Part shown: positions 57,446 to 64,000 of the stretch, one piece after another | How the letters are laid out: the number at the start of each line of letters is the position of its first letter | Numbering within the stretch: position 1 is the stretch's first letter | From: Paraburkholderia sp. BL23I1N1 | Lineage (GTDB): Bacteria > Pseudomonadota > Gammaproteobacteria > Burkholderiales > Burkholderiaceae | DNA: 64,000 nt | Direction: 5' to 3' | NCBI RefSeq assembly: GCF_003610295.1 | Contig: NZ_RAPV01000002.1 | Coordinates: 1,382,427 to 1,446,426 of the forward strand | Program-made: the position numbers and the translations under genes | The notes under the pieces: model-generated | What the model saw: the letters and a program-made list of their open reading frames with translations, nothing else | The model's database searches: none | What the model was told of the DNA's origin: nothing

Positions 57446-58507
57446 ATGACTTCTTTGCCAGGTTTGCCGGGATTGACCGAAGTCGAACCGCTCGATCAAA
57501 CGCTGCGTGCCGAACTGCAACACATCATCGATACCAAGACCAAGCCGCCCGGCAGTCTTGGGCGGCTCGAGACGCTCGCGCGCCAGATGGGGTTGATCCA
57601 GCGTACGACGCACCCCACGGTCGAACGTCCGACGATGATCGTGTTCGCCGGCGACCACGGTATTGCCGATGAAGGCGTGAGTCCTTATCCGCAAGCCGTG
57701 ACCGCGCAAATGGTCGCGAACTTTCTCGCGGGCGGCGCGGCGATCAATGCCTTGAGCCGCGTCTCCGGTGTCGAACTCGAAGTGGTCAACTCGGGCATTG
57801 CGACGCCCCTTCCGTCCACTGAAGGCCTCATCGATATTCCGGTTGCGGCCGGCACGCGCAACTTCGCGCACGAACCCGCGATGACGCACGAACAGGCGCT
57901 TGCCGCGATGCAAGCGGGCGCGGCTCGCGTGCGACATCACGCGGCGCTCGGCACCAATGTGATCGGCTTCGGTGAAATGGGCATTGCGAATACGTCGTCG
58001 GCCGCGTGCCTGATGAGCCGCCTGTGCGGTGTGCCGATCGACGAATGCGTCGGGCGGGGTACGGGTCTCGACAATGCCGGGCTCGCGAAAAAGCGCAACG
58101 TACTGGCCTCGGCACTTGCGCATCACGCTGTTTCTAACAACCCGCTCAACGTGCTCGCCGCCTTCGGCGGCTTCGAAATCGCCATGATGACGGGCGCCTA
58201 TCTCGCCGCGGCCCAGGCGCGTATGACGATCCTCGTCGACGGGTTCATCGCGACGTCGGCATTGCTGGTGGCTGACGCGTTCGCACCGAACGTGCGCGGG
58301 TATTGCGTGTTCGCGCATGCGTCGAACGAGGCCGGGCATCGGCGCATGCTCGATCATTTCGGCGCGCTGCCGTTGCTCGCGCTCGATATGCGTCTCGGCG
58401 AGGGCACGGGCGCGGTACTCGCGGTGCCGCTGCTGCGCGCGGCGGTGGCGTTCGTCAACGAAATGGCGAGCTTCGAATCGGCCGGTGTGGCGAATCGCGA
58501 TGCTTGA
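57446..58507 (+). CDS. cobT: nicotinate-nucleotide:dimethylbenzimidazole phosphoribosyltransferase
   Basis: 353 residues. KTKPPGSLGRLETLARQMG, FAGDHGIADEGVSPYPQAVT, and the C-terminal LRLGEGTGAVLAVPLLRAA with the catalytic Glu are conserved. It makes alpha-ribazole phosphate, the lower-ligand precursor of cobalamin. It follows btuD by 36 bases in the riboswitch-led operon. Confidence 0.95.
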   Translation: MTSLPGLPGLTEVEPLDQTLRAELQHIIDTKTKPPGSLGRLETLARQMGLIQRTTHPTVERPTMIVFAGDHGIADEGVSPYPQAVTAQMVANFLAGGAAINALSRVSGVELEVVNSGIATPLPSTEGLIDIPVAAGTRNFAHEPAMTHEQALAAMQAGAARVRHHAALGTNVIGFGEMGIANTSSAACLMSRLCGVPIDECVGRGTGLDNAGLAKKRNVLASALAHHAVSNNPLNVLAAFGGFEIAMMTGAYLAAAQARMTILVDGFIATSALLVADAFAPNVRGYCVFAHASNEAGHRRMLDHFGALPLLALDMRLGEGTGAVLAVPLLRAAVAFVNEMASFESAGVANRDA

Positions 58508-58555
58508 TCTCCTATACGAAGCGCGGTCATTCAGAAGCGCGCACCCGGCTCGTTC

Positions 58556-59332
58556 ATGAACCCGCTCGCGGAGCTGCGCTATTTCTTCACGGCGCTTGGC
58601 TATTTCACGCGCGTGCCGGTGCCGCGTTGGGTCGGCTATGAGCCGCACTATCTGAATGCGGCAGCGCGTTATTTTCCGCTAGTCGGTTTGTTGATCGGCG
58701 GACTGAGCGCGCTGGTTTATTTCGCGGCGTTGTATGTCTTTCCAGCGGGTGTAGCGGTTCTGCTGTCAATGGCGGCGTCGCTCCTGGTCACCGGCGCATT
58801 TCACGAAGACGGACTTGCCGATTGCGTCGATGCGTTCGGTGGCGCCTATACGCGCGAGGACGTGTTGCGCATCATGCATGATTCGCGCATCGGTGCTTTC
58901 GGCGCCATCGCGCTCGTGATCGCGCTAGCACTGAAGTGGCAAACGCTCGCCGCATTGCCGCCGATGGGCGCCGCAAGTCTGATGATTGCAGCGCATGCCG
59001 CGAGCCGCGTATTCGCAATCAGCTATCTGGCGACGCTCGATTATGCGCGCGCCGAAGGCAAAGCCAAACCCGTTGCGCAACGTTTGAGCGGTTCCGCGTT
59101 GCTCTGCTCAGCGGTGTTCGGTTTGCCGTTGCTGCTCTGGCCGAATGGTCCCGGTTTGCCGGATTGGCGCTTCGCAGGCGCGGCCTTCGCCGTGCTCACC
59201 GCGCTGCGGTTTGTGATGGGCCGTTACTTCGTTCGACGTATTGGTGGCTACACCGGCGATTGCCTGGGCTTCGCACAACAGATTCTTGAATTGAGCATCT
59301 ATCTGCTGGGGCTTGCATGGATATCGTACTGA
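58556..59332 (+). CDS. cobS: adenosylcobinamide-GDP ribazoletransferase
   Basis: 258 residues, polytopic membrane protein. LGYFTRVPVPRW near the N-terminus and GAFHEDGLADCVDAFGGAYT are the family signature, with further helices to the C-terminus. It joins adenosylcobinamide-GDP and alpha-ribazole (phosphate) to give the cobalamin end product. The gene overlaps the phosphatase gene by 16 bases. Confidence 0.95.
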   Translation: MNPLAELRYFFTALGYFTRVPVPRWVGYEPHYLNAAARYFPLVGLLIGGLSALVYFAALYVFPAGVAVLLSMAASLLVTGAFHEDGLADCVDAFGGAYTREDVLRIMHDSRIGAFGAIALVIALALKWQTLAALPPMGAASLMIAAHAASRVFAISYLATLDYARAEGKAKPVAQRLSGSALLCSAVFGLPLLLWPNGPGLPDWRFAGAAFAVLTALRFVMGRYFVRRIGGYTGDCLGFAQQILELSIYLLGLAWISY

Positions 59333-59907
59333 TCCGTCATCCCGCCGTCGCGCTCGATGCGGGCGTGTGCTACGGCCAGAGCGACGTCGCGCTTGTCGAG
59401 GATGCGGAAGTATCCTCGACCGCGCTTGCATTGAAACTCGCCACGTTGCAGGTGCCGGCGCCGCGCGTGTTCATATCGAGTCCGTTGATGCGCTGCTCGG
59501 CGCTCGCCGCTGCGATGGCGAACGATTTCGGCTGCGCGCTCGGTTATGACGATCGTCTGAAGGAGATGAACTTCGGAGATTGGGAGCAGCAGCGCTGGGA
59601 CGCGATCGATCGTGAGTTGCTCGACGACTGGGCGGCCAACTTCGACCACGCGCGAGCGCATGGCGGTGAAAGCGTCGCGCAGTTCGTCGCACGGGTGCGG
59701 GCGTGGTTCGACGCGTTCGCGCAGACGCGTGAGTTGTCGCCGGCTTATGTGGTCACGCATGCCGGGGTCATGCGGGCGATCGCGTCGCTGGTGCTGGACG
59801 TGCCGTTGGAACGCTGTCTGCGCTGGTCGTTGGACATGACCGGGATTGTCTGGCTGCGCAGGGAGGGGGAGGCGCAGCAGTGGTCGTTGGTGAGGTGGAA
59901 TGCGTGA
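59317..59907 (+). CDS. cobC: alpha-ribazole phosphatase family protein (histidine phosphatase)
   Basis: 196 residues. MDIVLIRHPAVALDAGVCYG carries the catalytic His8 (RHP rather than the common RHG), and the second active-site His is in VTHAGVMRAIAS. ISSPLMRCSALAAAMA supplies a further phosphate-binding Arg. CobC removes phosphate in the last steps of nucleotide-loop assembly. Last gene of the plus-strand B12 operon, translationally linked to cobS. Confidence 0.9.
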   Translation: MDIVLIRHPAVALDAGVCYGQSDVALVEDAEVSSTALALKLATLQVPAPRVFISSPLMRCSALAAAMANDFGCALGYDDRLKEMNFGDWEQQRWDAIDRELLDDWAANFDHARAHGGESVAQFVARVRAWFDAFAQTRELSPAYVVTHAGVMRAIASLVLDVPLERCLRWSLDMTGIVWLRREGEAQQWSLVRWNA

Positions 59908-59962
59908 GAGGGGCCGGGTTTGGCGCTTGCCGTCTCCCCTGAATTGCGTTAGTCCCAGTTTT

Positions 59963-60098
59963 ATTCGTGACACTTTTTCAGAAGATATATCGCGAAAATG
60001 GAAATCGTGACAAATTTTGCCATGAATAGTGTCGCGATTAGCGCGTTTTATGTCACAATTTCAAGGGAAAGTGTCGCGATTAAGATTTATCGCGACAC
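59963..60098 (+). promoter_or_regulatory. array of inverted-repeat operator half-sites upstream of the wHTH-Fic gene
   Basis: Copies of a short element related to TCGYGACA occur at 59964-59973 (TTCGTGACAC), 60004-60013 (ATCGTGACAA), 60029-60038 (GTGTCGCGAT), 60071-60080 (GTGTCGCGAT) and 60089-60098 (ATCGCGACAC), plus partial ones at 59989-59996 and 60051-60057. The last two form a perfect 10-bp inverted repeat with an 8-base spacer that reaches to the first possible ATG at 60099. The stretch is AT-rich for this genome. Likely binding sites for a regulator, possibly the Fic protein's own DNA-binding domain. Confidence 0.6.
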
Positions 60099-60119
60099 AT
60101 GGACCTTGGGGTGGCGCGC

Positions 60120-61535
60120 ATGAACAGCAATGGCATCAAGCAAGAATTGGATCTGATCGAGCAGCTTATTGCTGCAAGCGCCGAGGGGCGGAGCATACGC
60201 GCGCTGGCATCGGCACTTGCCACGCGTTGCCATCCCATGCAGCGCCGTACGCTGCAACGTCGCCTCGACGTATTGCTCGAAGCGGGCCGGATCATCTCGG
60301 AAGGCGCGGGTCGCGCAGTGGCCTACAAGCAGGTTGCCGCTTCCAGCGCGGCTGTTTTACCCGCACAGGCTATCGTTGGTGCAAGCACCTCGGGTGAGGC
60401 CTACGTACCCGTATCGAGTGCGGGTCTCGAGGTGCGTACGGAAGTGAACAGGCCGCTGCACGAGCGCCGGCCGGTCGGCTATAACCGCGCGTTTCTCGAA
60501 CGCTATCGTCCGAATCAGGACATGTATTTATCGCAAGCGCAGCGTGTGCGTCTGCATGAGTGGGGGCGCACGTCGGCGGATATACGGCCGGCCGGTACCT
60601 ACGCGCGCGACATCATGAGCCGGCTTCTGATCGATTTGTCGTGGGCGTCGTCGCGGCTCGAGGGCAATACGTACACGCGGCTCGATACAGTACGGCTGAT
60701 CGAGCAAGGGCACATTGCCGAAGGCAAGGACGCCCAGGAAACGCAGATGATCCTGAATCACAAGGCCGCGATCGAAATGATCGTCGAGAGCGCGGACGAA
60801 GTGGGCTTCAACCGGTTCACCGTACTGAACCTTCATGCGATTCTTTCCGACAACCTGATGTCCGACCCGTTCTCCAGCGGCCGTTTGCGCTCGCGCGAAG
60901 TGGAGATCAGCGGCACGGTATTTTTTCCGCTCGCCGTGCCGCAGCAGATCGCGGAGTGCTTCGAGGCGGTGCTGAACAAGGCCGCCCAGATCGACGATCC
61001 CTTCGAGCAGGCCTTCTTCGGCATGGTGCACCTGCCGTATTTGCAGCCGTTCGAAGACGTCAACAAGCGGGTCTCGCGTTTGACCGCGAATATCCCGCTG
61101 ATCCGGCAGAATCTGTGTCCGCTGTCGTTCATCGACGTTCCCGAAAAAGCCTATGTAGACGGCACGCTCGGCGTGTACGAAACCAATCGCGTCGAGTTGT
61201 TGCGCGATGTTTTTATCTGGGCGTACGAGCGCTCGTGTCAGCGTTATCTGGCGATTCGGCAATCGATCGGCGAGCCGGACGCGTTCCGTCTCAAGTATCG
61301 CAACGCGTTGATACAGGTGGTGCAGGAAGTGATTCGCGCCGGCCTTGTCGGCACGCGCGGCGAGGTCGAAACGTTTGCGCAGGATCGGGTGGACGCGGCC
61401 GATGTATCTTCGTTTGTCGATGCGATCCAGTCCGATCTCGATCAACTGTATCTGGGCAATGTCGCGCGCTATCGGTTGCGGCTTTCCGAATTCGAGCACT
61501 GGCCGTTCAAGCGGGCAGATGCCGTCTCACGCTAA
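60120..61535 (+). CDS. winged-helix/Fic fusion protein with degenerate Fic motif
   Basis: 471 residues from the ATG at 60120 (GGGGTGG about 7 bases upstream; an ATG at 60099 sits on the operator edge). Residues about 1-70 resemble a winged-helix domain (IEQLIAASAEGRSIRALASA, RRTLQRRLDVLLEAGRI). The Fic part has the inhibitory-helix motif SSRLEGN. The core reads QPFEDVNKR (about residues 306-314): the catalytic His is Gln and the first Gly is Val, while Asn-Lys-Arg is kept. RNALIQVVQEVIRAG and a C-terminal helical region follow. It interrupts the cobalamin locus but has no obvious link with B12. AMP-transfer activity is doubtful; a regulatory role is plausible. Confidence 0.85.
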   Translation: MNSNGIKQELDLIEQLIAASAEGRSIRALASALATRCHPMQRRTLQRRLDVLLEAGRIISEGAGRAVAYKQVAASSAAVLPAQAIVGASTSGEAYVPVSSAGLEVRTEVNRPLHERRPVGYNRAFLERYRPNQDMYLSQAQRVRLHEWGRTSADIRPAGTYARDIMSRLLIDLSWASSRLEGNTYTRLDTVRLIEQGHIAEGKDAQETQMILNHKAAIEMIVESADEVGFNRFTVLNLHAILSDNLMSDPFSSGRLRSREVEISGTVFFPLAVPQQIAECFEAVLNKAAQIDDPFEQAFFGMVHLPYLQPFEDVNKRVSRLTANIPLIRQNLCPLSFIDVPEKAYVDGTLGVYETNRVELLRDVFIWAYERSCQRYLAIRQSIGEPDAFRLKYRNALIQVVQEVIRAGLVGTRGEVETFAQDRVDAADVSSFVDAIQSDLDQLYLGNVARYRLRLSEFEHWPFKRADAVSR

Positions 61536-61571
61536 CGCGGCACTTCCCGCTTCACAACCTTCGCAGCGGCG

Positions 61572-62483
61572 TCACTGCGCGCCGCTTTTCCTTCGCGAGC
61601 GCGCGAGATCCAGGTCTTCGCACATCTGCTTCGCCCCTTGCGCAATACGCGGCGCCGGCCGGTTGATCAGATCGCCGTCGATCGCAAATAGATTGTTGTT
61701 CGCCACCGCCTTCAGGCTCGGCCACGCACGCCATGTATCGAGTTGCGGCAGGGGCGTATCCGGATGCGTCGCGCCAGGTGCGGCGGTGAAGATCGCTTCC
61801 GGATTCGCGGCGAGCACCGCTTCGGTGGAGACGGTCGGCACCAGCGGTTCGAGTTTCGCAAACACATTGCGTCCGCCGCATAACGCAATTACGTCGCTGA
61901 CCATATGGTCGCCGTTGAGCGTCATCAACGGTTGATCCCACACCTGATAGAACACACTGACAGTCGGCCGGCTCGTGTATTGCGCGCGCAATCGTGCGAT
62001 GTCCTGACGGTATGCCACCGCCGCTGCGTCGGCGCTCGGCGAAGTGCCGAGCAATTGCCCGAGCTTCGTCAGCGACACGGCAATGTCGTCGAGATGATGC
62101 GGCTCGCTGAAGAATAACGGCACATGCATTTCGCGCAGGCGATCGAGTTGCCGCTGCGCATTGCCATGCCGCCAGACGACGATCAGATCGGGCTTCAATG
62201 CGACGATCCGTTCGAGGTCGAGCGCCTTGTTGTCGCCAACGCGCGGCAGTTCCTTCGCTTCTGGCGGATAGTCGCTGTAGGACACGGCGCCGACCAGTTT
62301 CGCGCCACCGCCCGCGGCATACAGCAGTTCGGTGGCATGCGGCGCAAGACTGATGACGCGCTGTGCGGGCGCGGGCAGAGTGACGGTTGCGCCGGTGTCG
62401 TCGGTGACGGTAATGGAGGCGTGCGCGTGCAGTACGCTCGCGCACAATGCCGCGACGATGGTGAAGCGCGAGAGTCGAATCAT
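61572..62483 (-). CDS. btuF: cobalamin-binding periplasmic protein BtuF
   Basis: 303 residues from the ATG at 62483 (MIRLSRFTIVAALCASVLHA, a signal peptide to about residue 22). RVISLAPHATELLYAAGGGA, LPRVGDNKALDLERIVALKP and DLIVVWRHGNAQRQ are typical of class III binding proteins of the BtuF group. It delivers B12 to BtuCD encoded on the opposite strand. Its ATG overlaps the stop of the upstream decarboxylase gene, so it belongs to the minus-strand cbiB-cobD-btuF set. Confidence 0.92.
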   Translation of the reverse strand: MIRLSRFTIVAALCASVLHAHASITVTDDTGATVTLPAPAQRVISLAPHATELLYAAGGGAKLVGAVSYSDYPPEAKELPRVGDNKALDLERIVALKPDLIVVWRHGNAQRQLDRLREMHVPLFFSEPHHLDDIAVSLTKLGQLLGTSPSADAAAVAYRQDIARLRAQYTSRPTVSVFYQVWDQPLMTLNGDHMVSDVIALCGGRNVFAKLEPLVPTVSTEAVLAANPEAIFTAAPGATHPDTPLPQLDTWRAWPSLKAVANNNLFAIDGDLINRPAPRIAQGAKQMCEDLDLARSRRKSGAQ

Positions 62484-63517
62484 CGAACAGCCTCGCGCAA
62501 ACTCTCTTCGAAGCGCGTCCATTCGGCGTCGCTCGCAGGCAGCCCGAAGCGCACGCTGCCCGATGCCGCGAACAGCCGCGTCCACACGCCGCGTTGCGCT
62601 AACGCTTCATGCAGCGCGGCGGCGCGCGCGTCGTCGGTCCACGCAAAGAGCGGCGTGCTGTGTGTGGCGAGACCGTGTGCCTGCAACAGACTCACCAGAC
62701 GGGCGCTTTCGGCATCGAGCCGCGTACGCATCTGCTGTTGCCACGCTTCGTCTGCGAATGCGGCGTTGACCGCATGTCGGGCCGGGGCCGCTGACAGTCC
62801 ACGCCCCGAGCTTGCGACGCAATGCTTCGAGCAAAACCGGCGCAGCGAGTACGAAACCTGCGCGCACACCGGCGAGCCCAAAGAATTTTCCCGGCGAACG
62901 CAACACGATCAGCCCATCGAGATGGTGCTTGCCGCGAGCGAGGCCGAAGGCATCGCATCGGCGAAAGCCTCGTCGATCAACAGCGTGCCACCGGCGCGCG
63001 ACGAGTTGCGCATGCCAGTGCAGCAGTTTTGTCGGTGCTCAGATACTCCGCAGTCGGATTGTTAGGATTCACGACGACCACATGAATGAGCGCGTCGGGC
63101 AAGGTGTCCCACGACGTATCCAGTGGCGCGACTTCATGTCCTGTCCGCTCGAACGCAGGCGCATATTCGCTATACGTGAGCGGCGCGATGCCGACCTGGG
63201 CACGGGGCAGCAGCGAGGGTAGCGCGCGAATCGCTGCCTGGCTTCCTGCTACGGGCAGCACATACGCAGCGCCGGGCGCGCCATAGTAACGCGCGGCACA
63301 GGCGGCAAAACCGTCACCCTCGTCGGGCAGGCGGCGCCAGGCATCGGTGGGAACCGGCGGCACCGGATAGCCGTGTGGATTGATACCCGTCGAAAGATCG
63401 AGCCATTGCGCGTACGGAATGCCGTAACGGTTCTGCCGCTTCGTGCAGATTGCCGCCGTGGACCACGTCGTGGAGCGTGATGCCGGTATCACGCGTGGCG
63501 ACCCGCCATTCGATCAA
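62480..63517 (-). pseudogene. cobD: CobD-type threonine-phosphate decarboxylase (PLP aminotransferase fold), frame-broken
   Basis: The whole protein can be read only by changing frame several times: MIEWRVATRDTGITLHDVVH, then YGIPYAQWLDLSTGINPHGY, NPNNPTAEYLSTDK, SPGKFFGLAGVRAGFVLAAP (with the PLP-lysine region) and the C-terminal RFGLPASDAEWTRFEESLRE. Breaks fall near 63430, 63036, 62998, 62930 and 62790, each consistent with one extra base. CobD makes (R)-1-amino-2-propanol phosphate for the nucleotide loop; the name cobC is used in other organisms. No residue block is missing, so sequencing error is likely. Confidence 0.8.
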
Positions 63518-64000
63518 CCATGAAACGGCACACTCAGCAAGGCCAGCACAATCAGTACCGCCAGCCAGAGGATGACCGTCCGTTCAACCAGCATCAAACG
63601 CCGCGTGACATGGGTGGCCTTCGCGGGTGGCCGAAACCGGAGCGTCGGGCCTGTGTTCCAGCGCGCCGTGATACATCGCGGGGCCGCGATCAGCACGTTT
63701 CAGACTGCCCGCGCCCGACGCCATGACCGGCCCGGCGTTCGGACTGTCCCAACGCGGCGCCTGTTCGCGCCAGCAACGCAGCGCCCGTGCGTGTTGTGTC
63801 GCCGAGCACGGCATAGCTTGCCGCGGTGAGGCGCGGCGGAATCCAGTTGAGCACATCGTCAAGGCCGAGCGGCGGCCCAGCCGAAGCGCAAATAGCGTGG
63901 CGTGCGGTAGCCCCACATGGCATCGAGCGTGTTGGCCAGACCGGAACCCTAGCGCGCCTGGACCGCCCGCGATGGCGAACCAGAATAGCGCGCCGAAGAT
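63514..64000 (-). pseudogene. cbiB: CbiB adenosylcobinamide-phosphate synthase, 3' part, frame-broken
   Basis: The 3' part of the gene runs off the window end. IFGALFWFAIAGGPGAL, then LDDVLNWIPPRLTAASYAVL, LRCWREQAPRWDSPNAGPVM and the final membrane helix VILWLAVLIVLALLSVPFHG are CbiB segments lying in different frames. Breaks are near 63950, 63900, 63770 and 63655, again as extra bases. CbiB is a membrane protein joining cobyric acid and aminopropanol phosphate. It overlaps the decarboxylase start by 4 bases. Reported as broken, but error is likelier than decay. Confidence 0.75.

Noticed and set aside
1..64000. CRISPR arrays, tRNA and rRNA genes
   Set aside because: No regular repeat-spacer series, and no tRNA or rRNA core sequence was noticed while reading the gaps.

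Overview
The window is high-GC DNA with dense, mostly chromosomal-core gene content. It looks like a betaproteobacterium of the Burkholderia/Paraburkholderia group. Gene neighbourhoods supporting this are waaA after a Kdo hydroxylase, lptG-lptF divergent from pepA-holC, a DUF2486-type protein after holC, zapA followed by 6S RNA and an EVE-domain gene, and the cysB/cysI/DUF934/cysHDN sulfate cluster. The taxon is inferred from gene content and base composition only.

Layout. (1) 1-2748: lipid A/Kdo genes (a frameshifted partial Kdo hydroxylase, waaA), then a Fic-domain protein lacking the catalytic His. (2) 2753-15197, all minus strand: a nitrogen module. It holds urease ureD-[solute-binding protein]-ureABCEFG and the urea ABC transporter urtABCDE. 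Two strong sigma-54 promoters, each with an upstream NtrC-like dyad, lie before the solute-binding protein/ureA block and before urtA, so urea uptake and hydrolysis look jointly controlled by nitrogen limitation. (3) 15558-20032: class III aminotransferase, a lower-GC gap with broken ORFs, a TolC-type outer-membrane protein, a rhodanese and a protein-L-isoaspartate methyltransferase homologue. (4) 20275-27289: a sugar locus with a LacI-type regulator behind a perfect 36-bp palindrome, a ribose-type ABC transporter, a TIM-barrel isomerase and a Gfo/Idh/MocA oxidoreductase. (5) 27375-33458: small hypothetical, RND efflux pump with adaptor, orphan LivK-type binding protein. (6) 33488-42082: assimilatory sulfate reduction (cysB, cysI-type sulfite reductase, DUF934, cysH, cysD, cysN) followed by siroheme genes (SUMT and a CbiX/SirB chelatase), which make the cofactor of the sulfite reductase. 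The two siroheme genes are convergent and separated by an inverted-repeat element carrying an IS630-type transposase remnant. (7) 42094-54370: LPS transport (lptG, lptF), pepA, holC, cytochrome c, ilvD, a LysR regulator, lgt, SIMPL and EVE proteins, 6S RNA, zapA and a ZapB-like coiled coil. (8) 54588-64000: a cobalamin locus with a B12 riboswitch, a decayed btuB, btuC, btuD, cobT, cobS and alpha-ribazole phosphatase on the plus strand. On the minus strand are btuF, a CobD-type decarboxylase and cbiB. A wHTH-Fic protein with its own array of inverted-repeat operators sits between the two halves.

The last 1.3 kb contains many single-base +1 frameshifts in cobD and cbiB, and one occurs at base ~185 in the Kdo hydroxylase. 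The pattern (always an extra base, often in short C/G/A runs) suggests sequencing error more than decay. By contrast btuB has lost large internal pieces and is a real remnant. No tRNA, rRNA or CRISPR array was seen.

The best candidates for something undescribed are the two Fic-fold proteins that both have Gln instead of the catalytic His, especially the DNA-binding one with its operator array; the LacI-controlled sugar locus; and the solute-binding protein inserted into the urease operon behind its own NtrC/sigma-54 control region.
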